The notes under the pieces: generated by a model | Seen by the model: only the letters and a program-made list of their open reading frames with translations | What the model was told of the DNA's origin: nothing | Database searches by the model: none | Position numbers and translations under genes: made by a program | In this document: positions 41,897-50,481 of the stretch, piece by piece | Position numbering within the stretch: the first letter of the stretch is position 1 | Layout: every line of letters starts with the position of its first letter | Source: Nevskia sp. | GTDB taxonomy: Bacteria > Pseudomonadota > Gammaproteobacteria > Nevskiales > Nevskiaceae | Assembly (NCBI GenBank): GCA_021732745.1 | Contig: JAKFUK010000003.1 | Span: 310,001-374,000 of the forward strand | Reading direction: 5' to 3' | Length of the DNA: 64,000 nucleotides

Positions 41897-42844
41897 ATGG
41901 CTTCCAGCTTCATGGATTTCCGCCGCCTGAGCTGTTTCGTCGCCGTGGTCGAGCAGAAAAGCTTCCGCGCCGCGGCGCTCAAGCTGCACATCTCGCAGCC
42001 GCCGCTGACCCGCCATGTGCAGATGCTGGAGGAGTCGCTGGGCGTGCAGCTGCTGATCCGCAGCGCCGCTGGTGTGGAACCGACCGCCGCCGGCCAGTTG
42101 TTCTTCAAGGAAGCCCGCAACCTGCTGGCGCTGGCGAGTCAGGCCGGCGAGCGCGTGCGGCTGGCCGGACAGGGGCGGATCGGCCGGCTCGATGTCGGCG
42201 TGTTCGGCTCGGCGATCCTGGGTGCGATTCCGAAGATCGTCCGCGAGTTTCGCGAGCGGCGGCCCGATGTCGAAGTGGTGCTGCACAGCCTCGATCGCTC
42301 GGCGCAATTGAAGGCGCTGCGCGAGCGGCGCATCGACGTCGGCTTCAACCGCTTCTTCGCCGAGGAGCCGGATCTGGTCTGGGAAGTGATCCAGACCGAG
42401 CCGATGTCGGTGGTGGTACCGGAAAGCCATCCGCTGGCGAAGCGCGCCAGCCTGTCGCTCGCGGAGCTGTCACGCGAGCCGCTGGTGCTTTATCCGCGCG
42501 CGCCGCGCCCCGGTTTCATCGACTATCTGATGCGCCTGTTCCACGACCGCGGCCTGACGCCGCAGCGGGTGCAGGAAGTCGACGATGTGCTGACTGCCAC
42601 GGCGCTGGTCGCCTCGAACATGGGTCTGAGTCTGGTCACCGAATCGGGCCGCAACCTGAACATTCCCGGCATCGTCCATGTGCCGCTGACGGTCGCCGAC
42701 CGGGCGACGGTCGAGCTGTGCATCATTCATCGCCGCAATGAGGAAGCCGCGATCCCGCGCGCGTTCGTCGAGGTGGCGCGGGCGCTGGGAAGCGCGTCGG
42801 GCAAGCGCGAGTCAGGTCCGGGAAAACGAAGACCGGTGTTGTAG
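41897..42844 (+). CDS. LysR-family transcriptional regulator
   Basis: A 315-aa LysR regulator: N-terminal helix-turn-helix (FVAVVEQKSFRAAALKLHIS then QPPLTRHVQMLEESLG) and a periplasmic-binding-like effector domain. It is divergent from the tautomerase-Rieske operon and probably controls it with an aromatic intermediate as inducer. The 143-bp gap contains a perfect CCCCGGGG and a TACC...GGTGATA pair that could be LysR sites. The ATG at 41897 fits family alignments. The TAG stop is made by the GTAG end of the REP element that follows. Confidence 0.92.
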   Translation: MASSFMDFRRLSCFVAVVEQKSFRAAALKLHISQPPLTRHVQMLEESLGVQLLIRSAAGVEPTAAGQLFFKEARNLLALASQAGERVRLAGQGRIGRLDVGVFGSAILGAIPKIVREFRERRPDVEVVLHSLDRSAQLKALRERRIDVGFNRFFAEEPDLVWEVIQTEPMSVVVPESHPLAKRASLSLAELSREPLVLYPRAPRPGFIDYLMRLFHDRGLTPQRVQEVDDVLTATALVASNMGLSLVTESGRNLNIPGIVHVPLTVADRATVELCIIHRRNEEAAIPRAFVEVARALGSASGKRESGPGKRRPVL

Positions 42845-42912
42845 GTCGGGTTTCAACCCGACGGCGCTGCTGCCGATTGAACGCAGCGCCGTCGCCATGA
42901 ATGGCGACCTAC
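42841..42912. repeat. GTAG-type REP palindrome pair, copy 2
   Basis: Starts GTAGGTCGGGTTTCAACCCG, ends GTCGCCATGAATGGCGACCT and AC. The two halves are different palindromes in inverted arrangement, with GGCGCTGC...GCAGCGCC pairing inside. It separates two convergent genes; the left GTAG holds the LysR stop TAG (42842-42844), the right CTAC holds the SulP stop (42909-42911, minus strand). Confidence 0.85.
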
Positions 42913-44648
42913 AAGGCACTCCGGATCGCGACCACCGCATCGTGCGCCGACAGATGCACGCGCGCGGGCCCAAGCGCTGCCAGCAAGTCCGTGCCGGCCA
43001 GACGATCCATCACCGGCCCCTTGACCTCGGCCAGATGCAGGCGGCTGCTGTGCTGGCGCAGCACGGTTTCCAGCGCTTCGAGCACGTCGAGCCCGCTGGT
43101 GTCGATGTAGGCGACACCCGACATCACCAGCACCACGTCCTTCGGTTTCCGCGCTTCGACGATGTGGCTCTGGAGTTCGGATTCCACACGCGGCGCATTG
43201 GCGAAATACAGGGTTTCGTCGATGCGGACCAGCAGCAGGCCGGGCCAGGTGCGGACTTCGTGGCGCAGCACGTTGCGGAAGTGCTCGGTCTCGCCGACCT
43301 GCCCGACCACCGCGATGTGCGGCCGGCTGGTGCGGTACAGGAACAGCAGCAACGACAGGCCGGCCCCGATCATCAGGCCGCCTTCGACACCGTCGACCAG
43401 CACGCCGACGATGGTCGCCGCCTGCGCGGCACCATCGCCCCGGTCGTAGCGCCAGCTATGCGCGAGGCTCTTGAAATCGACCAGTTGCCAGACCGCGACG
43501 ACGATGATCGCCGCCAGCACCGCCTTCGGCAGCGGTGCCAGCAGACCGGTGAACAGGAACGCCGCCATCGCCACCCAGAGCGCGGTGATCACGGCGGCGA
43601 GCTGGGTCCGGGCACCGGCGTCGTAATTGACCATCGAGCGGGCGAAGCCGCCGGCCACCGGCATCGCCCCGGCGATGGCGGCGACGATGTTGGTGCTGCC
43701 GAGCGCCAGCAGTTCGCGATCGGGATCGACCTTTTCCTGCCGCCGGAACGCCAGCGCCTTGGCCACCGAGATGCTTTCGACGTAGCCGATCACCGCGATC
43801 AGCGCCGCCGGTGCCAGCAGTTGCAACCAGCCGTCTTCGGCGAGGAAATGCAGCGACAGGCCGGGCAGACCGTGCGGAATCTGGCCGACCACGGCGACGC
43901 CCCAGCGACCGTGGGCGTCGAACACGGCCGACAGCACGGTGGCGGCGATCACCAGCAGCAGCGGCGCGGTGCGGCCGACGATGCCGGCGGTTTCGCGCTT
44001 CACGCCGATGCGCGTCAGCAGGTTCATCAGCGGCGCACGCGCCGCGAACAGCAGCAGCAGCGCGCCGAGCCCGAAGGCCAGGGTTTCGCTGTCGAGTTGG
44101 TCGCGGCCTGCGTACAGCGCCGCCACGATGCCTTCGCTGCCGGCATCGCGCGGCACCGGAATGCCGCTCAGGCTCGACAGCTGGGTGCCGACGATGAACA
44201 GCGCCGCCCCGGTGGTGAAGCCGGACAGCACCGGGTGGCTGATGAAGCTGGTCAGCCAGCCGAGCTTCAATGCGGCCATCGCCAGCAGGATCGCGCCACT
44301 GAGCGCCGACAGGATCAGCGCCCCGCTCAGGTAGCGCGCCGGATCGTCACCGGCATAGGGAATCAGTGCGGCCGAGACCATCACCGCCGCCACCGCCACC
44401 GGCCCGACCGCCAGCACCCGGCTGGAGCCGAGCAGCGCGTAGACGATCACCGGCAGCACGCTGGCGTACAGGCCGACTTCCGGCGGCAGGCCGGCCAGCA
44501 GCGCATAGGCCAGCGCCTGCGGGATCAGCAGGATCGCGGTGATGGTGCCGGCGATGCCGTCCTGCGCCAGTTCGCCGGACGACGCCCGACGCAGGTCGTC
44601 CAGCAGCGGGAAGTGCTTCAGCCAGCCGGAGGCTCCGCCATCGGCCAC
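42909..44648 (-). CDS. SulP-family anion permease with STAS domain
   Basis: A 579-aa secondary transporter for sulfate or related anions. The membrane domain begins DGIAGTITAILLIPQALAYA (the family signature) and contains about 10-14 hydrophobic helices; the STAS domain follows from about residue 430 (VLVMSGVAYIDTSGLDVLEAL). It starts 4 bp after the ETHE1-like gene ends, so both form one unit. In that context it may export sulfite or sulfate made from persulfide. Stop codon comes from the REP terminus. Confidence 0.92.
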   Translation of the reverse strand: MADGGASGWLKHFPLLDDLRRASSGELAQDGIAGTITAILLIPQALAYALLAGLPPEVGLYASVLPVIVYALLGSSRVLAVGPVAVAAVMVSAALIPYAGDDPARYLSGALILSALSGAILLAMAALKLGWLTSFISHPVLSGFTTGAALFIVGTQLSSLSGIPVPRDAGSEGIVAALYAGRDQLDSETLAFGLGALLLLFAARAPLMNLLTRIGVKRETAGIVGRTAPLLLVIAATVLSAVFDAHGRWGVAVVGQIPHGLPGLSLHFLAEDGWLQLLAPAALIAVIGYVESISVAKALAFRRQEKVDPDRELLALGSTNIVAAIAGAMPVAGGFARSMVNYDAGARTQLAAVITALWVAMAAFLFTGLLAPLPKAVLAAIIVVAVWQLVDFKSLAHSWRYDRGDGAAQAATIVGVLVDGVEGGLMIGAGLSLLLFLYRTSRPHIAVVGQVGETEHFRNVLRHEVRTWPGLLLVRIDETLYFANAPRVESELQSHIVEARKPKDVVLVMSGVAYIDTSGLDVLEALETVLRQHSSRLHLAEVKGPVMDRLAGTDLLAALGPARVHLSAHDAVVAIRSAL

Positions 44649-44652
44649 GGTG

Positions 44653-45348
44653 TCAGGCGTTTCCGCAGGCCAGATTGGCCGGCACGGCGATGTCCATCAG
44701 CTTCGGATTCGGCAGGTTCAGGCCGTTCATGATCGCCACGTATTCGGCCTCGGTCTTGCCGGCCAGACGCGGGTTGTGATGCCGTTCCTCGCCGATCGAC
44801 GAGGCGTTCCAGCCCTTGTAGTCGTGGCCCGGGTAGACGGTGACCTCGTCGGGCAGCAGGAACAGCTTGTTGACGATCGAATCCCAGCTCTTGTGCGGGT
44901 CGCCACCCTGGAAATCGGTGCGGCCGGAGCCGCGGATCAGCAGCACGTCGCCGGTGAACACCGCTTCCGGCTTCGCCGGATTCAGCAGGAAGCTGAACGA
45001 TTCATCGGTGTGGCCGGGGGTGTAGATCGCTTGCAGGATGATGCCGTCGAGCTTCACCTGCTCGCCTTCGCGAATCTGCTCGGACACGCAACTGGCCTTG
45101 GTGAACTCGCCCATGATGGTCACGCAGCCAGTGGCATCGCGCAGTTCGCCGAGCGCGGTGATGTGGTCGGCGTGGGTGTGGGTGTCGATGGCGCGGATCA
45201 GCTTCAGATCGAGCGCACGGATCGCGGCCAGATAGTGATGGGCCTGCTCCTTGACCGGGTCGATGATCACGGCTTCACGACCGTGGCCGGATGCCATCAG
45301 ATAGGTGTAGGTGCTCGACACCGGATCGAAGAATTGACGGAAGATCAT
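44653..45348 (-). CDS. ETHE1-type persulfide dioxygenase
   Basis: A 231-aa metallo-beta-lactamase-fold sulfur dioxygenase that oxidises glutathione persulfide to sulfite. The iron motif is THTHADHITALGELRD; YTPGHTDESFSFLL, FTGDVLLIRGSGRTDFQGGD and VYPGHDYKG complete the metal and substrate site. It is divergent from sulfide:quinone reductase, its metabolic partner, and is followed by SulP. The regulatory gap of 113 bp is AT-rich with palindromes. Confidence 0.93.
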   Translation of the reverse strand: MIFRQFFDPVSSTYTYLMASGHGREAVIIDPVKEQAHHYLAAIRALDLKLIRAIDTHTHADHITALGELRDATGCVTIMGEFTKASCVSEQIREGEQVKLDGIILQAIYTPGHTDESFSFLLNPAKPEAVFTGDVLLIRGSGRTDFQGGDPHKSWDSIVNKLFLLPDEVTVYPGHDYKGWNASSIGEERHHNPRLAGKTEAEYVAIMNGLNLPNPKLMDIAVPANLACGNA

Positions 45349-45364
45349 CGGGCTGCCCTCGCAG

Positions 45365-45400
45365 TGATTTGTATATAAAAAAACGGTATATCGTTATTCA
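45365..45400. promoter_or_regulatory. Divergent operator region, ETHE1-like and Sqr genes
   Basis: Contains TTTGTATATA (45368-45377), the exact reverse complement of ten bases in the operator at 33592-33601, and a near-perfect palindrome AACGGTATATCGTT at 45382-45395. A further GAAT-N7-ATTC inverted repeat lies at 45420-45434. These point to a shared sulfide-responsive regulator. Confidence 0.55.
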
Positions 45401-45461
45401 CTAATGATATTTTAAGCTCGGAATCTTGATAATTCAAGGACCTGCAAGCCAAGGAACCGCC

Positions 45462-46727
45462 ATGTCGAAGCTTCCATCCTCCGATGCCACCGCTCCCGCC
45501 ATCCTGATCGTCGGTGGCGGCGCGGCCGGCATCACCGTTGCCGCGCTGCTGCGCAAGGCGAATCCGGCGCTGCGAGTCACGCTCGTCGATCCCGCCGACC
45601 ATCACTATTACCAGCCGGCGTGGACGCTGGTCGGCGGCGGTGCCTACGACATTGCAGCCACCCGCCGGCCGATGGCCGCCCTGATCCCGGGCGGCGTCGA
45701 GTGGATCAAGGCCCGCGCCGAAGGCTTCGATCCGGCGAAGAGCGAAGTGCTGCTCGAAGGCGGTCGCCGCGTTGGTTACGACCATCTGATCGTCGCCGCC
45801 GGCCTGCAACTCGATTTCGCGAAGATCGAAGACCTTGAAGCCACGCTGGGCAAGAACGGCGTGTCGAGCAATTACCGCTTCGATCTCGCGCCCTACACCT
45901 GGCAGGCGCTGAGCCAGCTCAAGGGCGGCCGCGCGCTGTTCACCCAGCCGGCGATGCCGATCAAATGCGCCGGTGCGCCGCAGAAAGCGATGTATCTGGC
46001 CGCCGATCACTTTCGCCGCAGCGGCTTGAAGGTCGACACCCAGTTCTTCACGCCGGGGCCGTCGATGTTCGGCGTGCCGTTCTACGCCAAGGCGCTCGAC
46101 AAGGTGGTCGCCGATTACGGCATCACCGCGCGCTTCGGCCATCAATTGGTGGCGGTCGATGGCCCGGCCAAGCGGGCGATCTTCGAGACCGGCCCGGCCG
46201 ATGCCCGCACGCGCGTCGAGGAAGCCTTCGATTTCCTGCATGTGGTGCCGCCGCAGTCGGCCCCGGATTTCATCAAGCAAAGCCCGCTGGCCGATGCCGG
46301 CGGCTGGGTGGCTGTCGACAAGCAGACCCTGCGCCACAGCCAGCACGCCAATGTCTGGGGCCTGGGCGATTGCACGACCACGCCGAACTCCAAGACCGCT
46401 GCGGCGGTGCGCGCGCAGGCACCGGTGCTGGTCGCCAACCTGCTGCGGGCGCTCGGCGGCGCGCAGGCCGAGCAACATTACGATGGCTACGCCAGCTGCC
46501 CGCTGACCACCTCGCGCGGCAAGATCATGCTGGCCGAGTTCCTTTATGACGGAGTGGTCGCACCGAGTTTTCCGGCCGACCCGCGCATTCCGAGGCGCAG
46601 CTACTGGTGGCTGAAGAAGCACTACCTGCCGTATCTGTACTGGGAGCAGATGCTGCGCGGCCGGCTGGGGCCGGATTGGCATGCGGTGCGCAGCTTCCCG
46701 GAAGCAGTGCCGGCGATCAGCCCATGA
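45462..46727 (+). CDS. sqr: Sulfide:quinone oxidoreductase, type II-like
   Basis: A 421-aa membrane-associated flavoprotein that oxidises sulfide and passes electrons to quinone. FAD site: AILIVGGGAAGITVAALLRK. DHHYYQPAWTLVGGG and NVWGLGDCTTTPNSKTAAAV are typical of SQR; redox-active Cys are in PIKCAGAPQK and the GDC region, and a third occurs in ASCPLTT. YWWLKKHYLPYLYWEQML forms the amphipathic membrane-binding tail. The ATG at 45462 has AAGGAA upstream. Confidence 0.94.
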   Translation: MSKLPSSDATAPAILIVGGGAAGITVAALLRKANPALRVTLVDPADHHYYQPAWTLVGGGAYDIAATRRPMAALIPGGVEWIKARAEGFDPAKSEVLLEGGRRVGYDHLIVAAGLQLDFAKIEDLEATLGKNGVSSNYRFDLAPYTWQALSQLKGGRALFTQPAMPIKCAGAPQKAMYLAADHFRRSGLKVDTQFFTPGPSMFGVPFYAKALDKVVADYGITARFGHQLVAVDGPAKRAIFETGPADARTRVEEAFDFLHVVPPQSAPDFIKQSPLADAGGWVAVDKQTLRHSQHANVWGLGDCTTTPNSKTAAAVRAQAPVLVANLLRALGGAQAEQHYDGYASCPLTTSRGKIMLAEFLYDGVVAPSFPADPRIPRRSYWWLKKHYLPYLYWEQMLRGRLGPDWHAVRSFPEAVPAISP

Positions 46728-46738
46728 ACCGCTGGTCT

Positions 46739-46857
46739 CCCCTCTCCCCCCGGGGCCAGAGCATGCCTCTGGCGGCTGGGGGTGAGGGACGCCGCCCGAA
46801 GTGAGTGCCGACTTCCGGCCGAGTCCCTCACCCAACCCTCTCCCGGGGGGAGAGGGC
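46739..46857. repeat. CCCTCTCCC-type inverted repeat between sqr and the AraC gene
   Basis: Two facing copies: CCCCTCTCCCCCCGGGGCCA with a GGGGGTGAGGGA tail, and CCCTCACCCAACCCTCTCCC with a GGGGGGAGAGGG end. Same family as the element at 1885-1993. It lies between convergent genes and may work as a terminator for both. Confidence 0.8.
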
Positions 46858-46869
46858 TATCAGTGGCGC

Positions 46870-47868
46870 TCAGATTCCGGATTGGCGTCGCCACTGGCCG
46901 GGTGCGAAGCCCGTCCAGCGCTGGAACGCCCGCGTGAACGCGGCCTGATCGGTATAGCCGAGCAACTGCGCGACCTCGGCCAGCTTCAGTCGCGGATCGG
47001 CCAGCCAGGATTCGGCCAACTGCCGGCGGGTGGCATCGAGCGCCTGCTGGAAGCTTGATCCAGCGGCATCGAGCTTTCGTTGCAAGGTTCGCGACGAGCA
47101 GTGCAGCCGCGCTGCGCAGGCATCGAGGCTGGCATCACCGGCACGCAAGCCTGCGGCGATGGTTTCCCGCAGCCGCCGCTCGAAGTCATCGACCGGCGGC
47201 AGCCGCGCCAGCTGCGCCCTCGCCTGGGCATCGAGCAGTGCATGCAGCGCCGGATCGGGCTGGCGCAGCTTCGCAGCGATCAAGCTCAGCGGCAGCCGCA
47301 CGACCGTGGTCGGCGCATCGAAACCGACTTCGCAGCCGAAGAAGGCGCGATACGGCGCGACATCACGCGGTGAAGGGTTGATGAAGCGAACCAGCGTCGG
47401 CGACGCATCGGGTTGCGCTGTGATGTTGCGGGCATAGGCGATCAGGGCGGCGATCGCGCATTCATCGACCCGCTGCCCGGGCCGGCCGCGCTCGTCGCCC
47501 CATTCGAGTTGCACGCCATCGGCCAGCATCGTGACCGTCACGCGGTTGACGTCGTAGACCAGCCGTTCGTAGTCCGCGAGCCGCGCCAGTGCTTCGGCGA
47601 GCGTGGCGCAACACAGGGTCAGATAGCCGAGCAGTCCGAAGTGCGCAGGCTGGATGCGCGCGCCTACTTCCAGACCCAGCGCTGGGGCATCGAGCACCGC
47701 GTCGGCGCGGTCCAGCAGCGCGGCCCAATGGGCGACCGGCACCCGCGCCAGCCCGCTGCCGTCGTCGAGCGGCGCGTTCTCGCCGAGCACCGCCGCCGCA
47801 TCGCGCCCGCGCGCAGCCAGGTACTCGTGCAACAGCCGCACATAGGTGGCGGACACCTGTCCCTGCAT
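46870..47868 (-). CDS. AraC-family transcriptional regulator
   Basis: A 332-aa regulator with an N-terminal arabinose-binding-like domain of the OruR/ArgR kind (GLEVGARIQPAHFGLLGYLTL) and a C-terminal pair of helix-turn-helices (CAARLHCSSRTLQRKLDAAG and LKLAEVAQLLGYTDQAAFTRAFQRW). It is divergent from the fatty acid hydroxylase-like gene at 47981, with a 112-bp gap, and probably regulates it. The effector is unknown. Confidence 0.92.
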   Translation of the reverse strand: MQGQVSATYVRLLHEYLAARGRDAAAVLGENAPLDDGSGLARVPVAHWAALLDRADAVLDAPALGLEVGARIQPAHFGLLGYLTLCCATLAEALARLADYERLVYDVNRVTVTMLADGVQLEWGDERGRPGQRVDECAIAALIAYARNITAQPDASPTLVRFINPSPRDVAPYRAFFGCEVGFDAPTTVVRLPLSLIAAKLRQPDPALHALLDAQARAQLARLPPVDDFERRLRETIAAGLRAGDASLDACAARLHCSSRTLQRKLDAAGSSFQQALDATRRQLAESWLADPRLKLAEVAQLLGYTDQAAFTRAFQRWTGFAPGQWRRQSGI

Positions 47869-47980
47869 GGTCGGGCTGGTCGCGATTGGCGTGAAAGATC
47901 AAAAGAATGGCGGCGGACGATCAAGTCGCGCAAGGGCGATCGGCCCAAAATCGCCGCCATCACAACGAGGAGCGCAGCCC

Positions 47981-48868
47981 ATGCTGATGGAACTGATCGA
48001 CACCATGTTCGGCCCGCACATCGACTGGAAGCAGGTGGTGCTGACCGCGATGACGCCGCTGTTCCTGATCGGCTTCGCGATCGAATGGCAGGTGATGCGC
48101 GGCCGTGGCCGGCGCGAGCCGTTCCAGATCAAGGAAATCGTCGCCAACCTGATGCTCGGCGGCGCCTATCAGGTGTTCGAGGTGATCGCCCACGCGCTGA
48201 TCACCGCCGCTGCCGTCGCCTGGTTCTGGCAGCACCGGCTGATCGACAAATTGCCTGTCAATGCACTGACCATCCTGCCGATCTTCTTCGCCGTCGAGTT
48301 CTGCTACTACTTGTTCCACCGCGGCAGCCACCGCGTGCGCTGGTTCTGGAGCGCGCACGTCGTCCACCACAGCGGCCGGGTGATGAACATGACCACGGCG
48401 ATGCGCCAGAGCCTGCTGTATTCGATCACCGGCTGGTGGCTGTTCTGGATGCCGATGGTGCTGCTCGGCGTGCACCCTTCCGTGGTGTTTTTCCTGTACG
48501 GCGTGAACCTGGCCTACCAGTATTTCGTCCACACCGAGGTGGTCGACAAGCTGCATCCGTGGATCGAATACCTGTTCAACACGCCGTCACATCACCGCGT
48601 GCACCACGGCCGCAACCCGCAGTACATCGACAAGAATTTCGGCGGCGTGCTGATCCTGTTCGACCGCTGGTTCGGCAGCTTCGAGCCGGAAGTCGAGCGC
48701 GTCGACTACGGCATCGCCGTGCGCCAGCCGACCAGCTACAACGCCATCATCCTGAACTTCCACGAGTTCGCCGACATGTGGCGCGACGTGCTGCGCCCTG
48801 GTGCCCTGATCGAGCGGCTCAAGGTGCTGGTGATGCCGCCGGAGTGGCAGCGACCGTCGAAAAGTTGA
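47981..48868 (+). CDS. Sterol desaturase/fatty acid hydroxylase family protein
   Basis: A 295-aa integral membrane di-iron enzyme. The three His boxes are HRGSH, HVVHHSG and HHRVHHGRN, spaced by hydrophobic helices as in the family. It introduces a hydroxyl or double bond into a lipid. The ATG at 47981 has GAGGAG; a longer in-frame start lacks one. It is divergent from the AraC-type regulator. An ACGCAAAGACGCGGAG repeat and a terminator follow. Confidence 0.92.
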   Translation: MLMELIDTMFGPHIDWKQVVLTAMTPLFLIGFAIEWQVMRGRGRREPFQIKEIVANLMLGGAYQVFEVIAHALITAAAVAWFWQHRLIDKLPVNALTILPIFFAVEFCYYLFHRGSHRVRWFWSAHVVHHSGRVMNMTTAMRQSLLYSITGWWLFWMPMVLLGVHPSVVFFLYGVNLAYQYFVHTEVVDKLHPWIEYLFNTPSHHRVHHGRNPQYIDKNFGGVLILFDRWFGSFEPEVERVDYGIAVRQPTSYNAIILNFHEFADMWRDVLRPGALIERLKVLVMPPEWQRPSKS

Positions 48869-48907
48869 TCTCACGCGGAGGACGCAAAGACGCGGAGAAC
48901 AGCCCAA

Positions 48908-48939
48908 GCCCGTCGGCAATCCTTTGCCGACGGGCGTTT
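48908..48939 (+). terminator. Rho-independent terminator
   Basis: Stem GCCCGTCGGCAA / TTGCCGACGGGC with loop TCCT and a short GTTT tail, 39 bp after the hydroxylase gene. The rest of the gap to 49034 is a tandem run of GTTTGATG/GTGATGTATGATG-like repeats and the antitoxin leader. Confidence 0.75.
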
Positions 48940-49034
48940 GCGTGATGCTGGCTGCAAGCCGCGATGATCACCGCGAGTTTGATGTTTGATGCGTGATGTA
49001 TGATGCGCAACATCTCCAGCAAGGCATCAACCCC

Positions 49035-49265
49035 ATGCGCACCACCCTGTCCATCGACGACGACATCCTGCCTGCCGTGCGTCATCTCGCCGAACGTCAG
49101 GGCCGCAGCATCGGCGAAGTGATTTCCGCGCTGGCCCGTGAAGCGCTGGCCCCCAAGACGGCGGCGGTTCTCGAACGCAACGGCGTGCCGCTGCTGCAGA
49201 CGAAGCGCGACGCCACGCCGGTCAGCCTCGAGCTCGTCAACCAGTTGCGCGACGAGCAGGCCTGA
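49035..49265 (+). CDS. Ribbon-helix-helix antitoxin of a VapC-type toxin
   Basis: A 76-aa protein with an N-terminal RHH-like motif (MRTTLSIDDDILPAVRHLAE then RQGRSIGEVISALARE) and a C-terminal tail that would cover the toxin active site. It lies 4 bp upstream of the PIN-domain toxin, the standard order. The ATG at 49035 begins the conserved RTTLSIDDD block; a start at 48993 would add 14 unrelated residues. Confidence 0.88.
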   Translation: MRTTLSIDDDILPAVRHLAERQGRSIGEVISALAREALAPKTAAVLERNGVPLLQTKRDATPVSLELVNQLRDEQA

Positions 49266-49269
49266 ACCG

Positions 49270-49698
49270 GTGCGCTATCTGCTCGATGTGAACGTGCTGA
49301 TCGCGCTCATCGATCCCGCCCACGTTCACCACGATCCGGTACACGAGTGGTTTGCGAAGGTCGGCGCACGGGCGTTCGCGACGTGCCCGATCACCGAAAA
49401 CGGCCTGCTCCGGATCGTCGGCCATCCGAAGTACCCGAATTCGCCGGGGCCGCCGAACCTGGTCGCGAGTGCGCTCGCCGGCGTCCGCAAACTGCCGGGC
49501 CATGCGTTCTGGCCGGACAGCATCAGCCTCGTCGATCACCCGCTTGCCGACGCCTCACTGTTGTCCAGCCACGCCCGGGTGACCGACAGCTACCTGCTGG
49601 CACTTGCCCGCGCCAACGGCGGGCGGCTGGCGACGATGGATCGGAAGCTGGCGACCGAGGCGGTGGTCGAAGGGCGGGCGGCGCTGGAGCTGATCTGA
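49270..49698 (+). CDS. vapC: PIN-domain toxin (VapC family)
   Basis: A 142-aa ribonuclease toxin. PIN acidic residues are present: Asp in YLLDVNVLIALID, Glu in PITENGLLRI, Asp in VTDSYLLALAR and Asp in LATMDRKL. VapC toxins cleave initiator tRNA or rRNA. It uses a GTG start just after the antitoxin stop. A site-specific RNase next to an RNA-repair regulon in the same genome is notable, although they are 30 kb apart. Confidence 0.9.
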   Translation: MRYLLDVNVLIALIDPAHVHHDPVHEWFAKVGARAFATCPITENGLLRIVGHPKYPNSPGPPNLVASALAGVRKLPGHAFWPDSISLVDHPLADASLLSSHARVTDSYLLALARANGGRLATMDRKLATEAVVEGRAALELI

Positions 49699-49747
49699 CC
49701 AGCACACGCGCTTTCAACGAATCGAGCGGACACCTGATCCGAACGAA

Positions 49748-49765
49748 CGTACAATAAATCGTACA
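49748..49765. promoter_or_regulatory. Direct-repeat operator upstream of the YefM-YoeB pair
   Basis: CGTACA-ATAAAT-CGTACA, two hexamers with centres 12 bp apart, 15 bp before the yefM start. YefM-family antitoxins autoregulate by binding GTACA-containing repeats. Confidence 0.6.
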
Positions 49766-49779
49766 TATCGGAGCAAGCG

Positions 49780-50037
49780 ATGGATGCCATCACCTACAGC
49801 GCCGCACGCGCCAATCTCGCCAACACGATGGACCGGGTCTGTCAGGACCACGAGCCCTTGATCATTACCCGCAGCGGCCAGCAGTCCGTGGTGATGCTGT
49901 CTCTGGACGACTACAAGTCGCTAGAGGAAACGGCCTACCTGTTGCGCAGCCCGGAAAATGCGCGGCGGCTGCTATTGGCGACTGACGCACTGAACAAGGG
50001 TCAGGGCACGGAACGAACGCTGCTGCCGGCACCGTGA
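49780..50037 (+). CDS. yefM: Antitoxin of the YefM/Phd family
   Basis: An 85-aa antitoxin: MDAITYSAARANLANTMDRV and LIITRSGQQSVVMLSLDDYK are the DNA-binding part, the C-terminus wraps the toxin. It autoregulates with its partner. The start is preceded by GGAG. The next gene overlaps through GTGA. Confidence 0.94.
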   Translation: MDAITYSAARANLANTMDRVCQDHEPLIITRSGQQSVVMLSLDDYKSLEETAYLLRSPENARRLLLATDALNKGQGTERTLLPAP

Positions 50038-50288
50038 AACTCGTCTTCGCCGACGAGGCCTGGGACGACTACCTCTGGTGGCAGCAGCAGGACAAGCGCG
50101 TCGTCCGCCGAATCAACGAACTGATCGAAGCCACTCGTCGCGACCCGTTCAACGGCATCGGCAAGCCCGAGCCGCTGCGCCATGCGCTGGCAGGCTACTG
50201 GTCACGACGGATCACCGACGAGCACCGGATGGTCTACCGGGCCGAGCGCGATGCCCTGTTGATCGCTCAGCTTCGCTATCACTATTGA
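50034..50288 (+). CDS. yoeB: Toxin YoeB
   Basis: An 84-aa ribosome-dependent mRNA endonuclease. Conserved catalytic features: KPEPLRHALAGYWSRRITDE (Glu and Arg) and the C-terminal RYHY with the catalytic His. GTG start at 50034 overlaps the antitoxin stop. It is a complete type II system directly after the VapC-type system. Confidence 0.95.
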   Translation: MKLVFADEAWDDYLWWQQQDKRVVRRINELIEATRRDPFNGIGKPEPLRHALAGYWSRRITDEHRMVYRAERDALLIAQLRYHY

Positions 50289-50330
50289 AAGGCGTCGAAG
50301 CCGAACTGTCTGTTGACTCAATCGCAGCAA

Positions 50331-50393
50331 GTAGCCCGGGTGCAACCCCGGAGCTTTCCCGTCGCACGCAATCCCGGATTTCATCCGGGCTAC
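50331..50393. repeat. GTAG-type REP palindrome pair, copy 3
   Basis: GTAGCCCGGGTGCAACCCCG at one end and ATCCCGGATTTCATCCGGGC-TAC at the other, in inverted arrangement. It lies between yoeB and the convergent membrane-protein gene; here the TAG does not coincide with a stop. Confidence 0.8.
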
Positions 50394-50481
50394 GCCACTA
50401 CCTCGCTGTCTCCGGCCAGACGGAGCATGAAATGAGCAACCTGCGGCCAAAATTAAATACGGTTCAAGAGCTTGGAACACT

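Noticed and set aside
48960-49034. CRISPR-like short repeats (TTGATG/GTGATGTATGATG)
   Set aside because: The units are tandem, degenerate and have no spacers; they look like simple sequence drift before the antitoxin gene.
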